DNA from: Akanthomyces muscarius
Lineage: Eukaryota > Ascomycota > Sordariomycetes > Hypocreales > Cordycipitaceae
Assembly: GCF_028009165.1 (NCBI RefSeq)
Contig: NC_079242.1
Span: forward strand, 4,464,001-4,528,000
DNA: 64,000 bases
Direction of reading: 5' to 3'
The position numbers and the translations under genes were made by a program. Shown here one piece after another: positions 1-11,118 of the stretch. Position 1 is the stretch's first letter. Each line of letters starts with the position of its first letter. The notes below the pieces were generated by a model. It had not been told where the DNA came from and ran no database searches. It saw nothing but the letters and a program-made list of their open reading frames with translations.

Positions 1-2627
1 CCATCAATCACACACAGGGACCTGCCGACTTCGTCAGGAAATGAGCAGGCCTGCTTAGGTAGGTGGCGGCGCCTGTCTCCAGCGGGGACACACTCACACC
101 CTGCTTTCAGTAAACTTTATCCCCTCGTGGGGGGTGTGTCGTTGGCGCGGGAGTCGCTGCCAGGCAGACGTCAGCCACAACCCAGCCTGGTCTTGTCCGC
201 TGCGTCGACGCAATACTGGTACAAGACAAAGTTTATCCTCGCGTCCCTCCAGTGGGCGTTGTGGGCTTCTCGCCGCGTCGCACGCAGAGTAGCATCCCGC
301 TCAGCTACACCGGCCACAGCACTCACCTCGGACCTGGCGCTACACTGCCAATCATCGCCTATTCCAGCCAAGGTCAACCTGGTCAATCCATGGCCGCGTG
401 CTCTCTCGCTCATCACCAGACGGCCTCTCGGCTAGGACAGGACTCGGGGTTCTCCAATTTCCATCTTTGCAGGTGCCGGATCGCCCGTGCATGCAGCCTG
501 CGGCCCCGGCCAAGACGCAACTTTCGGCCGGGTGTTGTAACTCGCCTCGCTCGCGAAACACCGCTCGGCTGTATGTATTCATGAAACAAGCCTTGTCCTG
601 ACTTTTACGTCGCATTCAACATCGCATTCCATGCATTGCAGCTCGGTCAAAGCCGCAGCCTCCTCGAGTCAAGCACGCCAAACCCCCTAGCAAAACTCCT
701 GCTCGCATACATCGCTCTAGCTTGATGCAAGTCTCAGCCACTAGCTGCAAGTCCCCTCGTCAAAACAGGAAAACAGCAACCGTCTTCAGCTGCACTTACA
801 CATCTGCCCATGCCTTCTTAATTGGCCGTTGAATTGGTATCGGCAGCCTGCTCGCCATTGTTGGGACGAATCCACTCTCTAGTGGCTTGTCTCTGAAGCC
901 TTATTCATTGAATGGTCCAGGTCACAACTCCGACACCGACACCTTCCCTTGTTCACTGACTCGAGTGGGTATCAGCCATGGCCGCCGTCGTTGACAAGTC
1001 GCGCATAAACGCTTATGGGTTCCGCAACCTCCACATGGGCTTCCCCCAAAACCCTTACCCATGTTGGCAGCAGCAATATTCCCTTCGGTCCTTTTGAGTA
1101 TCTGAATGTCAGGGCAGTTAAGCCCCCGTTTTTCTTGTGGCCAGGCCTCTTGCAGGTGTGCCTGCAGTCAAGCCTCGAGGCCTCTGCTTCTAGGCCGGGC
1201 CATCCTCGAGATGCGCCTAGCGGGCTCATAATGCCTGCTTTTATGCAGATCAAGTACCAGTAGACTATGCTCAGCCGAGAACTTTGTCTTCAACCTATCT
1301 TGCCCCTTTCCCCCTTTGGACCTGGAATTCCTAACTCAAATCAGCTTCCCACTGTTACCGGTCCTTACAGACACCCCCCTCCCCTGCGTACCAGGTTGAT
1401 CCCCGAGAGTGTGGCTCACTTGTCGTCTTGCTCATACTTGACGCCCAAAATTTTCCTTCCAGAAACCTGACGTCGCGAGTAGCCCTCCTGCGTGTCCACT
1501 ACACTCGTCTGGATTAATACGCATGTGTTTGTAACTTCTGCAGCGTCCGTACTTGTACAGTTATCAAATTCCCCCAACTCTGTCATTGTTGCCGTTCCAA
1601 TTGGGCAACAACGACTCTCTAGCCTCGATGATATAAGATGGCCTCCCCCGCCTCTTACACAGATAGGTCACATTCAAACTAAAGAGCCGTGGACACCTCA
1701 TCTTCCACCTGCTCTCAACACGAGATCGAGCCCCTTCCGCATACACTCGGCTCCGCCCCTCCCCATTCGCCCTCTTTTTCTACTCTCGCAAGTTATCTTG
1801 TATAACCCCTCTTCCCTGAAAATCCACTTGTTGGTCTGCTCATCGCCATCGGCGGGTCTAGGGGCTCTTGGCTCCTCGACAACACAGTTGCTCCGTCGGG
1901 CTGGGCTGGTTCTCACCATCCGCTCCCTGGAGATTCGGGACCGAAAAGGTGGGCAGCTATCGCCCCAGTGGCGCTTTACAAAGGACTCTCTGTTCGTGAC
2001 GTTGCATTCTGCCAAGCTCAAACCGACAACGATTATCGATTTTCAATTTATTCTCTTCATCATCGCCAATAACAAGCGACAAGCTCTGCATTCATCAAGC
2101 CGCAGTGAGCCGGCCTGCCATTGTCTGTCAGTTGTGTTATCCTGCCAATCATGAACTACTCGATCTGTGGCTTCAAATTCTGCCAATCACGTACACAACG
2201 GTTTTTAATGCTGGCCGAGACCCCAATTGCGAGAAGCTGCTGGTTCACCATTCGCCCCGTCTCGTTGACATAATACGACACGCCAACACCCTTCACGACC
2301 TCGAATGGCACCAACTCTTCGACGCTTACGTTACCATCGTCTTCCAAGTCGACCTCCAATCTTACTGAGCAAGCTCCGGTTATTTATTTCCGACATCTTA
2401 GTTTGCATATGATTGCACATCGGCCAGTTCTCGGTGACATCTGGCCCCAAAACAGTACCCTCGAAAAGCTCTCTGACGGTGTCAAGTGCGAAGGGCTCGC
2501 TTTGCATTCTTACTAGTTACACGCTGCCGCCGCAGTGGCGCATTTTTACCCTTCGCCCGCTTCCTTGTCCTCGGCCAATCGTGAAGCTCGATTCCTCGAG
2601 GCTTCGTGTGGAGAATTTGCCGGGGAT
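1..2627. other. Upstream region and probable long leader of the 2.6-kb gene
   Basis: No coding gene is supported here. The open frames are short, mostly begin at non-ATG codons, and have no recognisable protein content. The last kilobase is pyrimidine-rich (for example around 1740-1860), as is common in fungal promoters and 5' leaders. I infer that much of 1500-2627 is promoter plus 5' UTR of the Ser/Gln-rich gene that starts at 2628. Confidence 0.4.
2151..2273 (+). other. Possible upstream ORF (40 codons)
   Basis: An ATG at 2151 opens 40 codons ending in TAA at 2271-2273, about 350 nt before the likely main start at 2628. If the transcript begins upstream of it, it would be a translational uORF. 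The peptide is not recognisable and the transcription start is unknown, so this is only a candidate. Confidence 0.25.
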
Positions 2628-4099
2628 ATGGATGGGCACAATCAGGACCGACGGTGCAGCCAAAACACCGTGAGCAGCTCCCAGGAGTCGATATATTCAG
2701 CCGTTGGTTCAGCTAGCTCGCAAAACGAGCTGCTCTCCGGTGTAGCGGCAGGCCGATACCGCCATGGGCAGCAGCAACAACAACCGCTCGGGCTGACCGC
2801 GCAGGCGCGCACCCTCGAAAGTAGTACAGGTGGTGACAGCCAATATTACTCTGATCCGATGTCAAGCTTTTCCAGTTCTACAAATTTATCAGCCGCACAA
2901 ATGTCTTACGGATCAGGCTACGACCCCAGTGGCAACGATGGCGCTGGAGCGCGACAGCAGCAGCAAACAGTAGGGTTTGGCAGCTACAACGCAAGCATGA
3001 TGATGTACAGCGTACCGCAAACGAACGCACAAACCTCGATGTATAGCACCTCGCAGTACGCCGCCTCAGTGTCTTCAAGAAATAACCCCATGGCATCCAC
3101 GTCGCTGCTATCCAGCCAGCCAGACGTGAATCCAGCTTATTTTGAGACGGCAGAGGTTTCTCCTGGGACGACCTCGCTAGACCCTGCCACCGCCAGCGCG
3201 TCGACGACGGCATACTACCAGGGCATTCCTGCCACGTTTCACTACGCAGCTGGCGCAGCCCCAGGAAGCAGTGGTGACAGTGCCAGTGGCATCAGCGGGC
3301 TCACCGGGGCGGAAAGCTTCTACCATCTCGCCGATCCAGGTGTGGACAGTTCTGCCGTGATGGCCGAGACTTCCGCGCCGGATAGGACGGCTGAGTTTGA
3401 AGAAAAGTGGAAAGACTATCAGCGGCGTCTAGCCAACGTCTTTCAAGACATTACAAACGGAACTCTGGATCGAGCAGCTGATGGCCTCCTGGGCGTCTCC
3501 TTTTGGCTTTTGTCCCGAGTAGAAGAACTAGGTCGGTGACAACAGTCCAGTAGCACTCTTTCCAATGTCGGTGCTTTGATTATGTTTGATTTTACGTTGC
3601 GGACATGTTATCCTGTTGCACCCAACTCGCCTACACCTCATTCTTGGGCCGCCAGCTAATATTCATCATCTTACAGGCCTAACCGACGACGACGAAGACC
3701 TTCACAAGGACCGCCTGAAGCTATGGCAAGACTTCAACCACGCCTGGATTGCGCTTATTTTCAAGCAAAAGCAGTACATGCTGCGAGAGTTGGGTGACAC
3801 CATAGTGCTACAGCCCTTGTCATTACGAATAGTTAAGAGGATGGGTGACGAGCTGATTCGCCTCTGTGACGGCATCGAGCGTCATGGCCTCGTGGACTAC
3901 CAATTCGGTGTTTGGGAGGATGAAATCGAATCATGTAAGTGCAAGCGTCATTGATGCCAAAGGTTGATCGTGTCAGACGACTTGGAGAGTTTGTGCACTG
4001 ACATGCCAATTTGTATTAGTGCTTGAGGACTGCGTCAAGCTATTTGAGGAGAGAGAAAAGGAATCTGGCCGCCGGGACCAGGCCAAGCGTAATGGATAA
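2628..4099 (+). CDS. Ser/Gln-rich conserved fungal protein of unknown function
   Basis: Exons are 2628-3531, 3677-3934 and 4020-4099, giving 413 aa. The introns have donors GTCGGT and GTAAGT and acceptors ACAG and TTAG, and all phases join. The first in-frame ATG is taken as the start (begins MDGHNQD). Residues 1 to about 255 are low complexity, rich in Ser, Gln, Tyr and Gly with short Gln runs, which suggests a disordered nuclear or regulatory region. From about residue 260 to the end the protein is ordered, charged and helical-looking, with Trp-rich segments such as KWKDYQRRL and LWQDFNHAW. I recognise no named domain. The combination of a disordered N-terminus and a conserved helical C-terminus resembles a scaffold or transcription-associated factor, but that is inference. 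Confidence 0.75.
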
Positions 4100-5744
4100 C
4101 GAGTACATGACGAAAGAAGGAGAGAAGCACATCATGTTGTTACGATGCCCTTTTGGCGCATTCATTTTAGGAGCATTAGAATCATATACAGCGGGCATTT
4201 CGGACATTGCCAAGTCGGCCCTTTCACAATTATACGGCACTTTAAAATCAAGCACAAAAACCAGCCTTGAACATACTGAACATACTTGGCATTGTATGTT
4301 TCGTTTCGAGACAAGAGGAGGACCAATCATGCTCACCCATGTCTGAGTGTCTATGCAATTTCGCCGTCCACTGCGTCATCTCGAGCGGCATGTCTGTTGG
4401 CGCGCGAGAATTATCCGGAAGTCATGAGCCAAAATTCGCCCAACCAAATTCCCCGCCTTTTGACTGGTATTACGAAATTGGTGCTCACTCATCTCGATAC
4501 CCCCGTTGAGGAGAGGGGGGGGTGTGCATGAAAATCCATGTCAGACACGTAGGTGCTCGCGCTGCCCGGCCCAGCTGAAATAACGTCCATCGTTTGGTTT
4601 AGCTCTGCATAACGCGGCCCCAAACTCTAAATGGGAAAAAAACGCCGACGGCGGGCAGGCGCATACTCTCCGCACTCCCGGGACCTTGCTGCGGGATGCA
4701 ATATGCTCGTATCTACTACTCAACGGAAATAAAGATGCGTCTACATGTCATAATACATGTCTTGTAGCATGGGGCAAGGCGAGAAGCGATCCCGGGGATC
4801 ACGTTCACCTCATCAACGGCTGCCGTTGGGTGATGTGCCGGACCCCGCAAAAAACCGACAAGGGCAGATCTATCTTGTTTGTCTGGCGTGTCTTGGGTAG
4901 TTTTTGGCCTGGTGCATACTGGTAGGTAGGGACCGACCACACTGGCGGTATTAGTGATGGCCCAATGTAGGTAGGTAAACGACCTAACTAGTAAGTTGCT
5001 GCCAAGACGCCAAAAAGAAAAGAAAAGCCTCGTCGGATAAGCAGGCAACTAAAAAAAAAAAAGGAGCGCCCAACAGAGACGGACACCCGTGACAACAACA
5101 AAGACATACATGTGTAGCTTCTTTGCGATTTGTTATCTAGTTGTTGTAGCTACCTCGGGCAAATAGAAAAACTAGCGCGAGAATAAAATGCACACACGAA
5201 ATGTCAGCGGGGACGGAGGGGGGGTAAGATGGATGCGACAGCCGATGGGCGTCGACGGCGAGCGCTTGGAGGTGATTAGCCACGACTACATGGTTATCAG
5301 TCTTGCTATTCGTTGGTCAAGGAACGAGCGCTCGGAGAGCGAGGGACGCACGTTGCCGAGGCTCCCGCCCTATCTTTCCTTTTATTACTTTTGCCCCGCG
5401 CGTTGAATTTGGTTATTTATTTTTATTTTTTTTTCTGGCCAAGTACACCAGCGGAACCCGCGGAATGTCTGTCATCCGTGGTTGTTGGGGCCCGAGTAGC
5501 GGTGGTTTGGCACTTTGTTGCGACATGATATTTGCACATGGCACCAAGGAGACGCAAGCGGGAAGAGAAAAAATGAGAGCGAAAAAGAAAAAGAAAAACG
5601 CCATGTTCGATAATCGTTACATCATGATGCCAAGTCCATGTTTGTTTTTAGAGTTCATTTGGCAGCTTCCCAGCGACTGCTGTTTTTTTAGCGTGTATTG
5701 TTTTTTAATGCTGTGTTTTGATATATGCCCAGTTTCTTCTCCCC
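4100..5744. other. Convergent intergenic region, no gene seen
   Basis: This lies between the 3' ends of the unknown gene (plus) and calcineurin B (minus). It contains an A12 run at 5051-5062 and T- or A-rich tracts around 5420-5440 and 5580-5600. The open frames are short and unconvincing. It probably holds both 3' UTRs. Confidence 0.4.
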
Positions 5745-6765
5745 TCAGAATTGGTCTAGCCATCGACTCATGTTAGCTTATGCCTTTAATTTGCCAAGCC
5801 AATAGCCAAGGCCAAGAGCCAAGTCGGTTCAACTTCCAACCGCAGGATATAATCAAGCAGCCAAACGAGTTCGGGAACAAGTTTCCCCTTTTTTTTTGTT
5901 TTATACAAAATTTACCCGTCGGTTGAAGAAGCAGCGGCAGAGAAAGGGAGAGGTTGCTGGCGGGCTGGCGGGCTGGCAGGCGCACGTTTTGAAAGGAAGA
6001 GTAGCAGGAAAAGACTCACCTAAAGTCATGCTCATGCTCACGTCGGTATTCTCCACCATCTTGGTAAACTCCTCAAAGCTAATCTTGCCGTCGCCGTCCA
6101 GGTCCGCCTCCATGATGGTCTTGTCGACAATCTGCTGCAGCTGCTGGTCCTTGAGGTTGTTGCCCACCATCATCTTGAGCACGATGAAGAGCTCGCCGTT
6201 GCTAATGTACCCGTCGCGGTCAATGTCGTACACCTTGAAGGCGAAGCGCAGCTTCTGCTCCTTGTTGCCCTTGCTGCTGAACGCGCTGAGGCCCGACACG
6301 AATTCTTGAAAGTCGACGTCGCCGCCGCCGTCTTCGTCGAAAATGGCAATCATCCTGCGAGAGGCGTGCGCCTGTCAGCATACCTTTGGTCTCTTCTTCT
6401 CTCTCTCGTTTTATTCAGTGGGGTGGTGGTGGTGGTGGGCGCTCACCGAGTAGCGAGGGGGTTTGATGAGATTTGCGGCAGGCTGAGGAATTCGTCTCGC
6501 TCGATTGTGCCCGAGTTGTCCTGCGCGCAGAATCCGTGTCAGTATGCGTACGAGTCAACGATGCATGTGTCCTTTTAAAACCAAAGTACCTTGTCCAGCT
6601 TCATGAAGCGCTTCCGTAGACGGTCGACTTCCTCTCTGTCGACTGCAGCGCACGTTAGTTTCCACCACTTGTTGCTGCCAACTGCCGTATCATCTCGACG
6701 CGGGGGCACAAACAGTTGGATCCCTGGACAATGTTGTCCAGGACGGCGCTGGTGGTGTTGCCCAT
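5745..6765 (-). CDS. CNB1: Calcineurin regulatory subunit B
   Basis: This is the regulatory subunit of the Ca2+/calmodulin-activated phosphatase calcineurin. It binds the catalytic A subunit in the cytoplasm and is needed for stress, wall and morphogenesis signalling (known for the family). Exons in transcript order are 6765-6714, 6642-6590, 6520-6447, 6354-6020 and 5755-5745. They give 174 aa, a typical length for fungal CnB. The N-terminus begins MGNTTS, an N-myristoylation signal. Four EF-hand loops are visible: D34-E45, D66-E77, D103-E114 and D144-E155. The last exon is only 11 nt and encodes the terminal DQF plus stop after a 264-nt intron; reading on past the 6020 donor gives an unrelated tail. 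The donor and acceptor phases fit at every junction. Very high confidence in identity. Confidence 0.95.
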
Positions 6766-7982
6766 GGCGAAGACGGCGGGCGCGACAGGCTTGCGCAGGC
6801 GGTGTGAGGGTAGTGGGCGAGTCGCGTGAGCTTGAAAAGTCGGCGGTCCGAGGTGCGATCGTATTAGGTCCTCGTTTTAGGCTGTCTCGGCTGCGGCTAG
6901 AGTGATGGCTGGGTCGGTCGTCGTCGCGGTCGTGGAGATGCCAATGTCGTGTGGGTGGTGGTGGGAGCTGTGCCTGACAATGGAGGGGTTCAGGTGCGGA
7001 GCACGAGCCAGGTTCAATGACGAACGATGGCTACCCTATACGTAGCTTTGGATTATGCTCTGCGGTTCTGCGTTGGGATATATAATACTTTTGGCGTTTT
7101 TAAGGGTTTGGGTTGGCATTTATTTGTTCAAACAAGGGTGAGCCCTTATCTACGTATGGCTGCGATTTTATGCGTCGAGATTAATCGTGCTGAGGCTCAC
7201 TGTGGCCGGTGACAGCTCTTCATCAAGAACGCGATGTTGTCACGTCATCTGTAGCACCAGCAGTTACACTGCAGAAAAAGAAAAGAAAAGAAAAGAAAGG
7301 AACAGAAAAGAAAAGGCAGAGAGGTGCTCAGGCACGGAGAGACGATGCGAGACTAGAATTGAACCTCGAGGGTTTACTCCCAACATCAGCATTGTTTACA
7401 CATCTGACGTCGCAGCCAGCCGCGCATCCAGCCAATCTACAGCCATGCTACGAGATCTGGCTGCCATCTGGTTGCCACGATCGGTTACTAAGCAGACGCG
7501 TTGGCATGCACATTTGCGTGCAGAAGCTCACTGCCAGCGTTCAGATGTACCGGCCCAGCTCCAGCGGGCGCCCAGGGTACTCCGTTCCCGTACAGTGGCT
7601 GCAGTGCCCGCCGTAGCTGCTTTTGGCGTAGCCTCCAGCGCTCTCAGGGGGCCAGAAAGAGGGGGAAAGTGGATGGCCCATGCACGCGCCTTGTACCTCT
7701 CGCCGCCAAACCGGCAGCAGAGTGACATTGCGTGCCAGAACAGGTCAACAAACATCCTCCGTTTTCCACGCATGCACCCAGTGAAAATTCTTCGCGCGGC
7801 AAAACAATCCCAACGTCACCTCATCCGCTGCGAGACTTTGCGCATCAAAAGGGTGCCACCACAGCGCCTTTTTCATCCGCCAAATATCAAAACCGCCCTT
7901 TTCAGACCCCGATTTATGACTTGAGTGATTTTTTTGGCGGTTTTTCCGCGGGCAGACTGCCGTCCTCCACCACCCCTGCACC
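6766..7982. promoter_or_regulatory. Divergent promoter region of CNB1 and EPL1
   Basis: This is about 1.2 kb between two head-to-head starts. It includes an AAAAG-type repeat (7274-7316). A GTG/ATG-started frame at 7187-7924 has no recognisable protein content and is not annotated. Confidence 0.45.
7274..7316 (+). repeat. AAAAG-type short tandem repeat
   Basis: Imperfect tandem copies of a 5-nt AAAAG unit, interrupted once near the middle, lie in the CNB1/EPL1 intergenic region. It is likely a simple purine tract with no coding role. Confidence 0.8.
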
Positions 7983-9850
7983 ATGTCGTCTCGCAAGGTT
8001 CGGGTCAAGAAGCTCAGCGTCAAGACTCCTCTTCCTGTGCTCAGGGAAGACCAGATCGATGCTACAGAGTATGAGACCATCACCACCGAGTCTCAAATCG
8101 CGACCGGAGTCGAGCACGCCGAAGAAAAGGTTCGTCCAAAACGCCCCTATCTGATGCCTGATATCACGAGTTTTACCACGTGACCCACTGTCAAACCAAC
8201 CCCTGTCACTCTTGTGCATCCGCGCCTCATACCCCAAACTGGCGCTAACACGGCCTGATTTCTTTAGGAATATCATTTGCAATCCATTCTCAAAGATGCC
8301 GGCACAAGTAATGACCAGGAGATTCCTGTTCCGCCTCCCCAGGAGAGCGAGGTAAACTATGAGCAGCTTTACCCCGTACCTTTCCACAAGCCATCCACAT
8401 ATATTCGCTTCTCCCAGACTGTCGAGGAGTGCATCGGCTGCCAGTATGACATGAGCTCCGAGGACAATGACTTCCTCAAGACTTATAATGCCAAGCCCGG
8501 GCCTGCCGGCGCCCTATCTGATGACGACTTTGAGCGCATCATGGAAGTCTTTGAAGACACGGCTGCTGAACAAACTCCCTTTGCGTCCATCGATAACACC
8601 GTCGTTGCGTACGACATGATGGTACCCGGACTCAACCACATCGGATCACAGCACCTGCTGCAGCACGCCAAAGCCATCTATGAGTACTGGAAGACGAAGC
8701 GCCAAGAGGCTGGTAACAAGCCGCTGCCTCCTACGCTCAAGTTTGAGACACACCAAGAGACAGATGACACCGACCCGTATGTCTGCTTCAGACGTCGTGA
8801 AGCTCGACAGACCAGGAAGACGCGCGGTCGCGACAATAAGATTGCCGAGACGCTCAAGCGCCTGCGTCGTGAGCTCGAGGATGGTCGCCAGCTGGTGCTC
8901 GTCTCATATGAGCGTGAAATGATGAAGCGTGAGCTTTTGCACATGGAACGTGCGGTCTTTGAGGAGCGTGCGAGACTTAAACATATTAAGCTCCGGCTCG
9001 GAATCAAAGGCGAAGACGACGACCTTGTCAACCAAAAGGTATGCGCAGCAGCTTTCCCAGCCTCCAATGACCCGCGACTGACTCCGAATAGCCACAAAAA
9101 CGAAAGCCTGTCGACACGACGGCTGCTGCACGGGCTGCTGGCACCCATGTCCGCACCCCAGTCCGGCCCGATGGCCGCCAAATGGAAGCCGACCTTGTCC
9201 AACTTGCTGACCAGCTTGCTGAAAAGGAGAAGGAGCTTCGTAACGAGATCGACACCAAGGTCCAGAACCATCGCAGATGGAACCAGAACCACATTGATCT
9301 TACTGTAGACCCGTTGTCGCCGGTACACGAACAGGGCTTGGAGCTCAAGTTCCGCCCGGCAAAGACGCAATACCTAATGACGCCGCCCGCCTCTGTATCG
9401 TCAGACTCGATGGAAGTGGATGAAGACGGACCTGCGCCCATGCAGCTGGACAAGCCGCATGCTGGCCCCGTCTTCCAGTTCAAAGCGGGCGGAGTCGCGG
9501 CTGAGCCGCTGCAGACCAACCAGCCGGCCTTTCGTCGCAGAATTGGTCGTTTGAGCCGCCTCTGGATAGACCGACGAGGCATGGCAACGCCACCCAAAAC
9601 GGATTCGCAAGGATATTCGGACCGTTGGAAGTACGATTCCGATGAGGAGGAGGACGATGAGCCACCAGTCTATGAGCTGGACCCATACGACACAAGAGCG
9701 TTGAAGTTCCGGGCTACCATTCCGCTGAGCTCATACCTCTTCCGCGGCAGACCGTCTGTGGCTGTACCACCAGAAGCTTTGACCAGTGGTGCGAATCGGA
9801 CGTTGCCTGCGCCGCCACCGGCGCAGCAACAGGCGCAAGCCGCCTCCTAG
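7983..9850 (+). CDS. EPL1: Enhancer of polycomb-like protein 1, NuA4 acetyltransferase subunit
   Basis: Epl1 is the scaffold that ties Esa1, Yng2 and Eaf6 into the Piccolo core of the NuA4 histone H4/H2A acetyltransferase in the nucleus (family knowledge). Exons are 7983-8129, 8268-9038 and 9092-9850, all phase 0, giving 558 aa. The N-terminus is the basic start of the EPcA domain (MSSRKVRVKK), and the EPcA signature continues in exon 2 with the FSQTVEECIGCQYDMSSED segment. A basic helical stretch (residues about 210-290) follows. The C-terminal third is acidic and Gln/Pro-rich, ending in a Gln/Ala tail. Length and order match filamentous fungal Epl1. The second intron ends in AATAG, just before PQKRKP. 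Confidence 0.95.
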
Positions 9851-11118
9851 CGGCAGAGGCGACATGCTTGTAGTATAGGGTGATTTGTATATAGCGTCTG
9901 TTTTTTGATATTCCGGAGGATTACCGAGAGGATTGGTGATCCGATGTACCAGTATATAGCCTGATTGGCATATTGTTTGCGCGGAGTTGGGAGTTGGGAT
10001 TCATGTCTTGGGGTCTTAGACTAAGATGCCCCCCCGGCACAAATTCATAAAAGAATAAAAAGAACTGGTAGAACCAGAAGCGATCTCTTCTTCATGAATA
10101 GTGCCTGTCGCTGTTGAAGACTTGATATGTAGAATCGTATTGCCATGGGGTGGTGGTTTGGTGGGCGGCCGACAGCGGCGAGTGTAACGTGGAAGGCCGA
10201 ACGGGAGACTGCGTGTGCGGCGTTCATGCAGGCATGGCGACGGCTGCGCCGTATGAAGTCGTCTCGACCGGCAGAATCATGGGTTCACGAAGGACGTGAG
10301 CGCTGTTGCGAGAGGAGGAAGCCAGCTGAGGAATTCCACGGTGGCAGCGTGGCCATACAAACGAGGCTCAGCTGACTAGATGGGGAACGGACGGCGGGTA
10401 AGCAATGTTACAGAAAGTGGCCGAGCGCGTTGTGCAAAGGGCCGGATATGGCGAATTATTTTCTGGCACGAACCATATGGACAGAACTAGGAGGGACGTA
10501 ATGATATAGGAACAAAGAAAAAAAGCAGTCAAGAAGAAACTGTGAAGCGGGAGAGAGAGGAGAGAGAGAGTGCCATGGTCTGTGTAAAAAAGCGTGCCGC
10601 TTGTAAAACAATCGCACAGTGGTGCGGTGGTGAGGTGGAAGTGGGGCCCGCGCATCGTTAGCAAGCCGGCATGTGGTTTTGGGCGCGAATCTGTTAGTGG
10701 TCGGCCAGGGTCTCTTTTGGTTTTGGGGGACTATTTTTTTTTTTTGGCGAGTCACTCACTGGAGCGATTAGATAAGCTCTGGTTGGTAGTGCAACCTTTT
10801 TTTTTTGCTAGGCCCTCGCTGGATGCCCCGCCATTGACGTCTGGACGATATATCGTCGATGAAACATCTGCCAGAACGTTTACATTTTTGACGATCTTTG
10901 CATAATTTATTTCTTATAAGCACGCTTCATCTTTGAAGACGCCCAACCGCCTCCGCGATAAAAGTCCAGTTCACTCTGCCAATTACGAAACCCCCCCCCC
11001 CCCCCCCCCCCCCCCGCAGCCGCTTATACAACCGTCGTCGTAACTCTCATGACCCCTCCATAGGTCTTTCATCGCGCCTCCTTCACCACACACACACACA
11101 TACATCCACACAACGGCC
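9851..11118. promoter_or_regulatory. EPL1 3' region and KAE1 promoter
   Basis: This 1.27-kb gap holds the EPL1 3' UTR and the KAE1 promoter. It contains an AG-rich simple stretch (10551-10570), T runs near 10735 and 10800, a C25 tract (10991-11015) and a short CA repeat ending near 11101. No gene is seen. Confidence 0.45.
10991..11015 (+). repeat. Homopolymeric C25 tract in the KAE1 upstream region
   Basis: Twenty-five consecutive C residues end 103 nt before the KAE1 ATG, in the promoter or 5' UTR. It is length-unstable by nature and prone to sequencing error. The exact length here should be treated as approximate. Confidence 0.9.

Noticed and set aside
1492..2154. A 220-codon plus-strand open frame
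   Set aside because: It starts with GTG, has no recognisable motif and lies in a pyrimidine-rich probable leader.
7187..7924. A 245-codon plus-strand frame between CNB1 and EPL1
   Set aside because: It runs through a simple AAAAG repeat, has Arg/Lys-rich random-looking sequence and lies in a divergent promoter.
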